Shown: positions 46,035-57,770, numbered from the stretch's first letter. The stretch is DNA of 64,000 bases from Gnetum montanum (GCA_015680685.1 MNCI01033431.1:12144-76143), one strand, 5' to 3'. Program-made: numbers and translations. The notes: generated by a model not told the origin, from the letters alone.

Positions 46035-48070
46035 AGAAGTATTTTTCCAAATTATATTTGACTAGTCATATGGCATCCAATTGATTTAAAATTTTACATG
46101 AGAATAGGTCTTTTAGAGAGCTTTTCAACGAGCCTAAAATCAACCTCAAATTCTTAGTAATGAAGAAGTTAGAATCTTCTAAATTTTGAAGAAAAATAAA
46201 AAAATATCTATATAGATGTCTTGCATCTTTAAGATGTCTCTCTTAATACCTAAACATGTATTTTTAGAATTAATAGATATCTTTGAATTAAAATTCATCT
46301 TTCGTAAAAGCAAGAAACCAATTAATATTAGCTTCTATTATATTCAAAATCTAATAAAGTGGTATCAAATCACCAATTTCAGTTCACAATCAAACAATTA
46401 AAGAATTGGATGAGTTAAAGTTGGAAACAATCTTGATGATGAAAATTTTGATGAACCAAGGTTGAAAACAATCATGATGATGATTAATTTCATGATATAA
46501 TATTGAAACTAATCTTGATGATGAAGAATTCCCACAATCAAGAACTTGAATACCTAACGGAGGGTCTGTCAAAAAATTCATGCAACATAAAGAAAATACC
46601 TCCATGATGACAAAAGCGAGGAATCTTAATGAAGCATGAAGAATTACTTCCAAAATGCATAAAGGAGAGTTTTAACAGAAAAAAAATCAATGAACAAGAA
46701 AATAGCTTCATAATTCATAATGTTAAAAGGAGGGTCACTTTAAAAAAATTCATAAAGCATGAAGAAATTGCCTACCATAAGCACAAAGAAGGATTTGTAA
46801 AATTAAGATGATTACCAAGAAGATTGGAAATTAGTTGAAGTATGAAGACCAATGATAGTCATACTTCCCATTAACCTTTCAACAAGGGAATGCCAGAGAC
46901 TAGGATGCATGAAAAGTGCACTAACGATTTTTCTCATTATAAGCAAAAAAATCTTAAGATGGTTGTTTTATGTTTTCTTATTAAAAAATGTTGAAAATAA
47001 TGTAAATTGGACTTAGAAGTCCAAATTTTTATTTTATCAAAAAATCAAATATTAGTATTTGATAGGTGGATGTAATTGATTTTAGCCTTAAATACCCTTT
47101 AAAATTCCATACTTTAAATTGAATGGGCAAGGAAAAATTGTTTCCAAAAGGTATATTATGGTCCAAATCCATTTCTATAAGGAGGAGGTTGATAAATTGT
47201 ACTACATAAGGATCATATGAAGGGAAATAGATAAGTTATGGTTAAAAGAGTTTTAGGTAATTCTTTGGAACTTTGTAATAATTAATGAATCTTAAAGTTA
47301 TAAAATGTATATCTTTAATTTTGTTCCTTATATTTCATGATCTTTTGGTTGTATTAGTTATTTCAAATAGTAATTGATGAACTTCAACATTTGCTTCTTC
47401 ACAAGTACACTTTATAGCTAACTCTAACAAGACTTTAATTTGATATTGAAAGGTGCAGCTTACTTTTACTTGACATGACTTTAAATCTTTACAAATTCAT
47501 AAGGATTGTTAATTGATAAACCTTACAAAAGAGTAAGGTGACTTACAACTTGTTACTATATTAACGATATGACTTAAGTTGCATTCATGAATTATGAATT
47601 ACTCTAACAACAACTATTTCTTCTATTTATAAAGGAGGATCAAATTGAGGGAAAGAAAAAACATAAGCAAATTAAGTAAAAGAAGTAACAACTTTCATGA
47701 ACTCATTAATTTATTAATATTAAGAAGGTTAAGAGTTATTTTTAAGAGGCATTTTTTCAAGCCATATCTAGCCAATGAAATGACATCAAATTAATTTGAG
47801 ATTTTACAAATAGACAGACCATTTTAAAAGGTTTCCAATGAGCCAAAGAATAACTCAAAACTTTGAGAAATGAAAAAGTTACAACCTCCTCAATTTTAAA
47901 GAAAAATTAGAAGAAATCTATATAAACATCTTGTATCTTCAAGACATCTCTCCCAATATCAAAAGATGTCTTTAAACTCTAAAAATGTCTTTCTAGAATC
48001 AGTAGATGTCTTTGAAACATCTTTCCTAAGAAAAAGAAAATAATCAAGATCAACTTCTATTGCACTTAAA
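46035..48070 (+). repeat. Diverged tandem copies of the AT-rich repeat
   Basis: Block N recurs at 46035-46350 (AAGTATTTTTCCAAATTATA) and at 47700-48070 (AAGAGGCATTTTTTCAAGCC). Block M recurs at about 46910-47190 (GGTGGATGTAATTGATTTTA). N to N spacing is about 1.7 kb. No gene is visible. Confidence 0.6.
46570..46800 (+). repeat. Degenerate minisatellite, about 51-61 bp period
   Basis: Units of the type TTCATAAAGCATGAAGAAAT followed by TACCTCCA start near 46577, 46628, 46689 and 46750. The same motif recurs at about 15044, 15104 and 15158 in unit A. Confidence 0.6.
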
Positions 48071-48734
48071 ATTCCACAAATGCAAAATTTTAGACTTTAA
48101 CTCCTATACAATAATCTAGCTAACTAGCATATTCTAATGGTTAATAACATCTACTCTCTTGTTATAATTATCTTTCATCAATAGCTCTTCCACTTATCCC
48201 ACTAACAAGTTTGGTGATAATCCTTCTCACAATCATCTATTGTGATATTTTCGAACTGCAACAACTACTTCTAATCTTATGGCTATGTCCTCAACTTTCA
48301 GATTTGAACTTAATGTCACTGCAATAGCATAGGCCTCCTCTATTTGATAGTTTAAACCATCTTTTATCTTTTTACACATAAATCATTTTCATTAGTGGTG
48401 GTTGGTTGATTACCACCTTCTTAGACTTGTCACTATGTAAGTGAAAACTCAATTTATCCTGCCTCATAGTGACAATGTTACACTATGAATCAATAATGGC
48501 ATGTTGATAATATTGCCATAGTTTGAATAAAATGATATGGTAAGAATCCATGGGAATTGTAAAAAATGTTCCCACTCAAAAACGGACTAGATATTATTGT
48601 ATGATTTAATGATTGATACTTTGATCCAACGAATTAGTTATCTATAGTTTTGAATACGAATGGGTAGATAACTGTAGTTCCTCAACTATAAATCTAGAAA
48701 CTAGATTATCCAAAGTAGTATTATCAACAATAGG
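48071..48734. other. Anonymous AT-rich stretch
   Basis: Short minus-strand peptides are present but none is recognisable. No LTR ends, primer site or tandem structure seen. Confidence 0.4.
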
Positions 48735-48750
48735 TTGCACTATTTTTATT

Positions 48751-49364
48751 TTTATGTTTTTGAAAAAGGTCAGGCTAAATTAATTATCAAAAAAAAAGAG
48801 AAGCTATACATGGGTACAGCGCGGGCCAGGGCAGCTGGCCCCATACCGGACAGGGAAATCCCCACCAAGGACACCCGACCACCAAAAAGGCGACCCACCC
48901 CCCCAAGAATTAGAGACCAATTCTGGTCAAAGAAAAAAAACCCCACCCAGGGCGCCCAGTCAACCCGCGACGGCAGGAGGCCGGGAGACGCTAACGGTCT
49001 TTATTGGTTACCCTTGCTGGGTTGTTCCGGCCCATCCGCCCTGCAACGTCTATATTCGTCAATGATATGGGCGATGCCGGTCCTGTGGTTATTGGGGGCG
49101 CTCGTGACCCAAGCCTACATAGGGAGGATCGGGGTATGTTCCCTGAGAAAGTCGAAGATGTTCGCATTACGTTCCTACCTCTCTGCCACGTGGATCTGTC
49201 CAGGGCATGTCCACTCCGGGGTGTCGTCGTGGGGGGTGTTCCCGCCATGCAAGGTGGCCCCCCGTACCCCCGCCGCGTTCTTGCCAGCTGCTGGATGGAA
49301 GGTTCAGAGGTGATGGGAGGAGCCATTGCTGAGGTAATTTCGTTCCAAAGCTTTCGAGTCTTTC
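48751..49364 (-). mobile_element. 5'-truncated LINE-like insertion with 16-bp target duplication
   Basis: TTGCACTATTTTTATT occurs at 48735-48750 and 49365-49380, bounding 614 bases that are far more GC-rich than anything near. On the minus strand the 3' end is T/A-rich (CTTTTTTTTTGATAATTAAT near 48800-48780, then TTTTTCAAAAACATAAA at the edge), as in plant LINE tails. Long target duplications and one A-rich end indicate target-primed reverse transcription. Open frames on both strands (48735-49313 plus, 49470-48991 minus) have no recognisable product and partly extend past the element, so I do not call a gene. A truncated retrocopy of some other transcript is an alternative. Confidence 0.75.
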
Positions 49365-49380
49365 TTGCACTATTTTTATT

Positions 49381-50289
49381 ATTACACCTAATATAAACTA
49401 TTAGAAAACCCCTCCTCTTATCCAAATTTGATTTTGAAGTGGCCTTCATGATAATAGATTTTAACATCATCTATGTATAAATCTATGTGGTTGTACTTTC
49501 TTTTCATTAAGCCTTCACTAATGCCTTTACTCATAAGTAGCTTACCACATCATTTAGCTAGTTGGCAATTAGTGGTTAAGGGTGATAAGTTTAAGCCCTA
49601 GTCCTTGCTAGAAAATTTATATATTTTTAGTCAATCTCTTTAAAGTGATAACATGAGTTAGAAAACTACAAATTGCCTTATGCATTGCTTTTGTTAATAC
49701 CATGATTAACATAACTATATGCTCCTCTCTCATCATTGAAACCATAGTCAACTCTTCTATAGTTGATATGTGAAAAGCATTCTTCTTCTTGGGATTTTAT
49801 TCTTTCACCATGTGGCAATGCTTTATCATGGTTTGTGGATACTCTACATCCCCTTGACTAACTTTTCTTAGAATTACTTTGCTTTTTTGTTTTTTTTTTT
49901 TTGCAAATTTTTCTCTACTTTCAATACCAACTAATATACCTCCTCCATGCTTGCTAGATTTACTAGTTGATGAGCAGTAGGATATCTTAACACTCCACCA
50001 TACAAGTCATGAGTGCATGTGTTGGACCAGATTGTAATCCATGGATGAACAATGTAAGTATGCTAGAAGTTGATAGTAGGTTCATGATCATTGTCTTCTC
50101 ACTTTGAGTTAGTGAAGTGCAGGTGTATGGTTTAACTCTTAGTGAGGCATATGATATATTGATGTTGTGGGCTCATAATACTCCTAAGTACAAACATAAT
50201 GAGAATTAAGAGTAAAAATATAAATCTAAGTAATAATAGAAATATAAATCTACTATAGCCTACAACAATGAGCAATTGGTCTTGGCTTG
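49381..50289. other. Anonymous AT-rich stretch
   Basis: No convincing gene or repeat boundary. A minus-strand peptide LYIDDVKIYY near 49440-49480 faintly recalls a copia RT motif but has no supporting context. A T12 run sits near 49900. Confidence 0.35.
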
Positions 50290-51141
50290 TGATGAGTGGT
50301 GAGGTACCCCTACACTCAACCATACAAATACGAGCATGTATGCATGATCCGTTAGAACTTTGTAGATGGACTAGTTGTGGCATCTAGATAGTTATATGTT
50401 GATTGTAGTTCACTATCTTCCCACCTAGAGTAGTATTTTCTTTGTCACGTATGGTTTAGTCTAGAGTGAGGTGTATGATGCGATTCCTAATTACTATGCT
50501 ACTCCTAAAGTCAATAAGAAGTAACTTGAGTGAACTAATAGACAATGGAAAATAAAGTCTAAGCTAGCCTAAGTGCAATGAGCATCTGTCTTTAATCATC
50601 CATATGCATCTTGGACCTTGTGTACTACTTCTAGGGTTACCAAGTGCACATTACTTGAACACTACTAGATATGCTACTAGGTTACCAAGCAGTTACACTT
50701 AAATGTTCGTGATTAAGACATACTCATTCCACATTAACAACAGGAATAGTAAATAATGATAAAGACATGTTAACTAAGAAAACAATAAATAATAATTAAC
50801 AATTAAAAAATTAAAGACTAAGTGAATGCTGCAATGATGGAGTAATCTCGATATTTATTGCTAATTATGTGCGTGTCCAAGTACATCACACTTGAACAAA
50901 GGTTCCATATAGTTACAAACATCACATTGTGGGCATGCACTTGGGAAAGAACTAAAAACTAACAAAAATACTTGACCCTAAAGACTTACCAAAAAATTTC
51001 TTCCTATGCACCTGAGTGCTATATTTATAGGCCAACATAGGAATCACGATATCATGTATTTAATATTGTTATCTAGGTTGTGATATCACATACGTGATAT
51101 TGAGTATTCGATATTAAGGCTTAACAAACCATGATTCATCA
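50290..51141 (-). repeat. E4 3' LTR (family beta)
   Basis: 852 bp. On the minus strand it starts TGATGAATCATGGTTTG and ends CACTCATCA. It closely resembles the solo LTR 7134-8072, including TATTTATA (TATA box, minus) at 51022-51029 and GATATC motifs beyond it. It is immediately preceded on the minus strand by TTCAGTCGTGTGGGTA, the PPT-like motif of these families, so it is a 3' LTR of an element extending right, not a solo LTR. Confidence 0.85.
51022..51029 (-). promoter_or_regulatory. TATA box of E4 3' LTR
   Basis: TATAAATA on the minus strand, at the usual distance from the LTR start. Confidence 0.55.
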
Positions 51142-51160
51142 TACCCACACGACTGAATAA
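51142..51160 (-). promoter_or_regulatory. E4 polypurine-tract-like motif
   Basis: Minus-strand TTCAGTCGTGTGGGTA abuts the LTR start. It corresponds to TTCAGTCATGGGGGTA before the E2 3' LTR and TTTAGTCATGGGGGTA in E5, with one G lost. Confidence 0.6.
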
Positions 51161-51249
51161 CAACTCGTCCTCGAGTCAAACAATCAAAATGAGAATGAGT
51201 TCATTTGATTACACAGTGGATATGTATGGGATTATTGACTAACTATGAA

Positions 51250-54148
51250 TTACTTCATGCCACAATGTGGAATTAAAAAAAAATTAGGATACCAACACAT
51301 AATACAAAAGACAAAATTGTTGAAACTCATGTGGTTCCTGGTGGTGGTGGCTCCTCCATGGGCCTCTTCCCCTTATCTTGTGCTTCAGGCTTTTGAAATG
51401 GATATCTCTGAAGGAGCACCCAAATTTTTTCTTCTTTGGTTCAGGGATCGTGTGCCGTCCATGTTGGTGTTCCAATATTTGATGGAGTCAGCACCTCCTA
51501 TGGACATGGTAGTTGTAGAAACATTTGATTGGCTTTGACGTATCAAGCTGCAAACAACCGTTGTTCCTCCTTATAGGCTCTAGCTTTGTCTTTACATTCT
51601 TGGTAATATGTGAGCCATTGAGCCAAATCTTTTGTGATATCTTTTTATCCTTGGTAGCTGGCCTTGACCACCTCTAACTTAGAATTTTCTACCTCTAATT
51701 TTTGTAGTGTCTTTTTGTGTTCAACAAATTCTGCTTCATACTTGGTGTAGGTGACTACTACTTGCTTCTCAAATTCTATCCTCGAGCATCCTGCTATCAA
51801 CATGGCTAAGTTGGCATACAACAAGTTTGCCAATTCCATGTACTCAGTGAGATCCTAGATCTATAGGTCCTGGCTCTTTAGTTTTTCTTGGTGGGAAAAG
51901 GTGTAAGTATCCAGTATGGCTCGCCAGTTAGAGTTCTAAGCACTGAGAGTGTTGATATGGGTCTTGGCCATATGGATTTATTTTTCAATGATCTACTTAT
52001 ACATCCCCACTTGATCTCAGAAATGTTCCTTCAACTTCTTATGTCACTTAACCTCATTATGCCATGTGCTTATTTTAATAGTCATCTTCTGATGAATTGC
52101 ATGTACCTCCTCCATTTAAAGGGTCCTATTTTATTTGGCTAAGAAATTCATATCCTGGTTGATCCTTATTAATTATTCTTGCATTTGCTAGAGATTCTCC
52201 TCAAGAACATTCTTCTATTTCTCTATTGTGGTCAACCGAAGATTCTCAATGGTAAGGTGTTTATTTTCTTCTTGTAAGGCCTTGAGTGCTTTAGCATGTG
52301 CATACATTTGGGCTTATGCCTTTGAAGCATCCCAATCAGCCTTCTCTTTTTTCCTTACCATCCTTTTATTCTCTTCTAATAGTTTATTTAACTGCTCATT
52401 CCAAAATGACTCTAGCTGGTCAGCTAGGATAAGTTGACATGGATCTTACTATGTAGTTTGTAGGGCTACAAACTTCTCTTGGAGTCTTCTCAACTCATCC
52501 TCAGCATGTTTGGCCCTATGCTCTGCCATGACCAGATTTCCTTTTATGGAAATGAGATCTGATTGTGTTGTTGTAACATCTTGAGGGATGTCAAATAAAG
52601 ACATTGTCACTTGTCCTGTTTGTAGCAATCAATCCAAAACATCCTCATGTTCTGTAGGAATCATCAAAGTACTAGCTAAGACTTGAGCATCATGTGCTTC
52701 TGTGAGATCTGTTGGTATCACAACAAGGACATTGAATGATTCTTTGATGGGGTCTGTGACCACTTCTACTACTCTAGTTGTATCTTGGTGTTGCATAACC
52801 ACTACTATGGTGCCTTCACCAGTTTCTAATTGCACTTGAAAAGATGCAACATTTCCATAGATTTATTGTGACCAATGTGATTCCCCTCCTTTTGTTTGTA
52901 TAGAAACCTCACCCCAGGCATGATCAATTGAGACTATGGGCTATACGACATCATCAATAACCTTGAAGAGGTTAGCCTCATCATGAATTCCCCAACTAAC
53001 CAATTCTGCAATGGCCCTGAGATGGCTCATCTACGGTTGAGAGTCCTGTGGCGGTGGTGGCGGTTGGTCTTGTTGACTTGTGGGTTACATGATAGGCCTT
53101 GCTTCCCATTGTTGACTAGGCCTTATGTCTAGAAGCTGGCTAGGCCTAGTTGTTTGAGGTGCAGTAGGCCCAACCATCTACTCTTGCATAGGCTCCAGTG
53201 TCTCACTAACATCTTTCCTTGGTGTTGGTGAATTCAGTAATTCAAAATATGTGGCATTTTAAGCTTTTCTAGGGATGTTATTAGTGTACCCTAGAATTTC
53301 AGGACACTTGCATAGCTTCTTGATTAGATAAGGGAAATGCAATGCAAACTTCTCTACCTTTCATTCTTCAAATTGACTCAATATTTCTATAAGATATAGA
53401 TGGGACAGGTTAACATCAACCTTTCCCATCAGGATTGCACTTCCTCTGGTTACATAGGTGGAAATTCTATTTAATCCTTTTGTTGGGAAGAGGTGATAGG
53501 TGCCAATTTTGAAATAGATTTTCTCTTCAAGGATGAGTTCCCCATATGATTTATCTTCCTTTTTTTATACCCTTTTTAACCATATTTTCCGTGCATCAAC
53601 ATCAGAGCGAGTGGATAGGTGAGCAACCTTAGGCCTTTTATTCGGAAGTTTTAGAACTTCCAAAATGGCCTTAGCAAAGAAATCAATTGAAATCCCACCA
53701 ATATCAGTGATGGTGCCTTCTTCCTTATTATGCCAAAATTGGTACATCTCCCTCAAATACCATTCACCACTCTCTAAGAGAATAGCCCATAGTGGAGATC
53801 CTTTGAGTTGATCTCTGACTAACTTAGGGGAAAATTCGGCAAAGGGTCCAAAATTGAGTTCCATGATCACTGTAGCTAACATCGATCTTTCTCGAATCAC
53901 CTAAACACATTCTAGAGATAACGTGAGATGTTGTCCCTATTTAGGTGCCCTACCTTCTCCACCTTATACATGCCAAAATTATGTAGAAGTAAGGGGTTCT
54001 TAATGAATGTTGAATGATTGTGCCTCCTAATCTGCATGTTCCATAGGGGGTCCTTGGCCCCTGCCTCTCCTTGGTCATTTGGATGCACCCTAAGAGGGTC
54101 CTCCCTGTTGTCCTCATTTAGGTGCCATCTACAATCACACAGGATCAA
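51250..54148 (-). pseudogene. Long non-gag/pol coiled-coil ORF carried by E4, degenerate
   Basis: From 53900 to about 51290 a single minus-strand frame stays in register for some 870 codons, broken only by roughly 25-30 stops, many at Gln- or Trp-like positions. A separate piece, 54148-53912, precedes it in another frame. The N-terminal part (53900-53565) reads ELNFGPFAEFSPKLVRDQL, SGEWYLREMYQFW and RSDVDARKIWLKR. A Pro-rich stretch follows near 53060-53050 (QQDQPPPPPQDSQP). About 52600-51650 is strongly helical and charged (HAEDELRRLQEKFVALQ, LEENKRMVRKKEKADWDASK, KYEAEFVEHKKTLQKLEVEN), a likely coiled coil. The end is KGKRPMEEPPPPG. I see no capsid, DSG protease, RT or integrase motif. The family is not recognised; it may be an extra ORF of a non-autonomous element or a captured host sequence. 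Confidence 0.6.
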
Positions 54149-54599
54149 CTGTCAGTAACGTCATTTAACAAAATTTGATTTATACCTCCCTCATTGCCTT
54201 TAATGAATTCAATTCTTGCTTAGTATGATTCAGAGTTATAAATTTTCAAGAAAATCCCCCTAAAATTTTTAATATTGGGCCCAATTTAATCAAGTGACTC
54301 CAAAAATAATTTCCATGGTTTGGGTGAAGGAATAAAATTGGTTTGGTGCAAGTTCTTATCATTTTTCTAAAGATCACTTACCCCTATGATATCCTTCAGG
54401 TGACAGTGAATTTCAAAAAAACTATGTGCAACTTGTAGCATACCCTTCCTCCACGACTGAGTTAAACACTCCGGGTTTAAGTAGGTTCAATCGGAAGGAG
54501 AATCAAAGTGTTAATCAGCAAGATATTAATGTTTAAGGTGCACAAACTTGAAAATTTTTGAAAGAAAATTACAACAACTCCCCTTGTGTGAATAATTAA

Positions 54600-54720
54600 A
54601 AATGACATTGACATGTACCCGAGGATAAGGGGTCCATATAAATAGGTTTTATCTATGCGATATCATGTATGCGCTAACATGGACCTGATACTGAGTAGTC
54701 GATATCACGTCCCATCTAGA
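54600..54720 (-). promoter_or_regulatory. LTR U3-like piece upstream of the E4 ORF
   Basis: On the minus strand two GATATC motifs (around GACGTGATATCGAC and ACATGATATCGC) precede a CTATTTATATGG TATA-like box. This is the U3 layout of the alpha and beta LTRs. No intact LTR start (TGATGA) or U5 end is found nearby. It points at the coiled-coil ORF about 450-700 bases downstream. Confidence 0.5.
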
Positions 54721-55645
54721 ATAGGGTACTTGGAAAAACTGATAAACTTTCGAATTTCCATGGCCAAAAAGGAAGGATTTAAGGTAGATTTGGAAGGTCT
54801 AGGGTAATGTTGAGTAGAATTTAAAGCACCAAAAGTGTAATAAAGTGGAATTATACAATAAATTTCTTTCAGAGGATGTGGAAAAAGGACATGTAGTGGT
54901 GCAAAGGAACATTTAGGTTGAAATGATGATAAAGGAAAGAATAAATTCAATAGTGCAGTACTTGGAGGATATAAGATGATGTGGTAGTATGCAATAAGTG
55001 CAGATTACAAAAGTTACGGAAGTGGATCCTTTCCAAAGTAGGTTCCAACCTATCATGCCCTTACATAACCACACCTTAAAATGTTTGTAGGCACTAGAAG
55101 GGTTAAATACAATCTGCACTAGTGCAAAAAAACACATACATGTTAAATACCACTGTGATGAGGTATGAAATCTATGCCACACAAGATACAAGTTAGAAAT
55201 ACTTGGACAGTGGGGTGAAATGAATTGTAGAAGGGATTGCCGAAATTGGGACATGAGGTAACTTACCCTAGGCACAATGAATCCAGATTGTGGGGCATGA
55301 TTAATGTATCATTAGACTTTCACTTCAAAATCCAAACCAAGTCCATACCTTTGACCAGTGACATCACATTATTTCATCTAATAATAAACAGCCATAAGAG
55401 CATCATGACAGCAAGGCATATGATCCCTTGGTGTTTTGTACAAGGGAGGAGTGATTTGGAATTTGTCTACGGTGCATTCTTCTTGATCTTTTCTTTGTTG
55501 TTTTTCTTCTTTCTTTTTCTTTGCCTGGCTGCTTTGACACTTTATCATTTCCAACGATGATTCAGAGAAGCCACCAACCTTAAGGAATGGATGCATGTCT
55601 TTCTAGTGGGACCTTCTAGAATAACATTGAGTTTCTTTATTGCAG
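54721..55645. other. Anonymous segment between E4 and E5
   Basis: Short frames on both strands without recognisable products. No LTR, primer site or tandem repeat seen. Confidence 0.35.
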
Positions 55646-55751
55646 GGGACGATGCCATATCATGTATGCGATATCACATGGGATGCGATATCATGATGGT
55701 CGTGATATTGCATACGCGATATCGGAACCCATGCGATATTGCGTCTCATCA
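55646..55751 (-). repeat. E5 3' LTR, truncated
   Basis: On the minus strand it starts TGATGAGACGCAATATCGC and carries a dense array of GATATC/AATATC motifs, then stops near GCAGGGGACG. The 5' LTR begins TGACGAGACATGATATTGC. Confidence 0.8.
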
Positions 55752-57770
55752 TACCCCCATGACTAAATGAAAACTCATCCTCGAGTTCCTTACAAAATAT
55801 TGGGAAGGTATGGGATTATTCAGGTGAATGGAACTAATGGGATGACATGTGAACAGATCATCATTACAAGACTTGACAAAACTGGTGTTCATGACAACAA
55901 GAGTGAACACCTTATTACATTGACATTAGGCCTTATTTGGCAGTTGAGAGAGAAGAAAGAAAGAAGTGTTGCTACTGCCAATGCCAAGGTTGCGCCTTTC
56001 TTTGTCCATCCGTAAGTGCGCCATCGATCTTGCTCCTTGCATAGTTGCTTCTGGCACTGCTCCATTTCAAGTGTTTGCTCCAGATCCAATTCATTGTTGT
56101 ATGATCACCATCTGCACACACAACACAATCATATATTAGCAAGGGTAAATGAATCATCATGTAATTAATACCTTGCTTCGGTGTAGGTCCATTGGCTAGG
56201 TTGTGGTATGGATAATTGCAGATCTGGGGATGTATTAATGATGACTACTGAAGGTGTAGGGGTTAGGAAAAAATTGAAAAAAATCAAAAAAATCGGGCCC
56301 CGTACCCCGATGACTAATCACGAACCTCCGATAGCATTAGAATAGAGAAAGGAAAAGGAATAAGAAGATGGAGAAAAAGAGACAAATAGGACATAGATAA
56401 AATGGATGTCAAGATGGAAATGAACAAAATAAAATTAATTGCAAAAATGTTAAGGAAAAGAATTTAACGGATGCACCAAATAGAAATGTTAGTGGGTCCT
56501 CCCCAAAGCAGGCGCATGCCCTTAATGCCTTGAAAAACCCACATTTAAAGAGTTCGTAGGCTCTGGGAATGTCATTTGGAACAAGAGTTAAAGTCTTAAC
56601 TGCAAGAATTTACCAAAAAGAAAACAATGCATCAACCAAAATATATACACTAATGATACAACCGGTAATGAGGTGAACAATGGAGAGAAGGATGGAGAGA
56701 ATAGAATGGAACAGAATCTCAAGAACAAGGTGGTGTACAACCCCTTGTGTAGTTCATGATTAATGTGACTTAGTAAATCCCATTCCAAGTTCGGCCTCAA
56801 ACCAACCACATCCAGTGACTTCGCATCAATGCACTTGGCCAAACCATGCACTTGAAGAACAAGAATGCTTCTCCAAAGAGCCACCACCATTCCGACGAAA
56901 CACTTGAAGATAGAGTGGGAAGCAAGAAGGGCCTTAGTTAGAGGGAACATTTTTGGTTCCATAACCAGTGCTTGTAGCCCAAGTTTATTTCATCTAAGTG
57001 GTGTGCTTTGAATTCTCACTTTTTTTTCTTTTCTTTTCTTTTTATTTTCTCTTGTTTTTCTTTTTGTTTCTTTTTTTTCTTTCTATGTTTTGTGTTTTTA
57101 TGTGTGAGAACCACACCATGCAAAGACTTCTTATTTTTATTGTCTCAACTTCTGATAATTGGGTAACATCGGAATGGCAAGAAAACTCAAGAAGAGAACA
57201 TCCAAGCACCCAAGAGAATGACCAACACAAATGCATCAAGTTCCCTTGAAGTCACACTCTTTTCAAACCTTGAGTCCTTCCTTAGTTTGAGAAGTACCCA
57301 GTCACTAATTCGTTAAGGTTCTTATTATGAAGGAGATTGCACATTTTCAAGCCAAGAGAGACCATAGAAACTGGTGGATGGATGGATGAAGTGAACTCAT
57401 TGCCTGCCATATCAAAAGAACATACCTTAGTATCAACATCATAACTTAAAGGTAAAAACCAACATTAGCAATCAATATGAAAATAGTTCATACTATCATT
57501 CCGAACACTTATTGGGTGACAAACTTACAGGATGGATCACACACACACAAACACGAAAAAAATGAAAAAGTAGAATGATGTTGCAAAACAAAAATAAGAA
57601 AAGTTAAAGAAATTTGTAAAATAAAAGCTAGAAAATTTAAAGAAATTTGTAAAAGAAAAATGTGTAAGATAAAAACGTGTAAAACAAAAATGTGTAAAAT
57701 AAAAACTTAAAAAGAACTGAGGACCCCCATATGATTATCATAGGTGGCCATCTCCCCCATGATTGAATTG
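55752..57770 (-). other. E5 3' region without reading frame, with PPT-like motifs
   Basis: About 2 kb between protease and 3' LTR without a recognisable protein. PPT-like motifs on the minus strand lie at 57753-57768 (TTCAATCATGGGGGAG), 56300-56316 (TTAGTCATCGGGGTAC) and 55752-55766 (TTAGTCATGGGGGTA). A TGTGTAAAACAAAAA tandem repeat lies at about 57640-57710. Most of it matches E3 22155-23260. Confidence 0.6.

Larger units (their letters stand above)
27973..46890 (+). repeat. Segmental repeat unit B
   Basis: Direct copy of unit A, starting AGATACAAATATTGACAATG. It holds E0-B, a complete E1-B 5' LTR, E1 gag-protease and RT split by E7, and the AT-rich repeat up to the N gap and probably beyond it. 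B preserves the empty site of the 7134 solo LTR and the E0-E1 spacer deleted from A. It lacks about 1.2 kb of the E0 interior present in A. The right end is uncertain because of the gap and the tandem repeats beyond it. Confidence 0.78.

Noticed and set aside
45274-46065. Long open frames across the N run
   Set aside because: They consist mostly of undetermined bases; only a few flanking codons are real.
48735-49470. Open frames of 192, 159 and 130 codons on both strands
   Set aside because: They overlap on opposite strands, begin or end outside the 614-bp insertion and read through its target duplication. High GC explains the lack of stops.
49430-49480. LYIDDVKIYY peptide as a copia RT motif
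   Set aside because: A single short motif in a broken frame, with no neighbouring RT blocks before or after it.
50290-51141. E4 LTR as a solo LTR
   Set aside because: The right side has the PPT-like motif of this family directly before the LTR start, and the two flanking 5-mers (GCTTG and TACCC) do not match, so it is the 3' LTR of a longer element.
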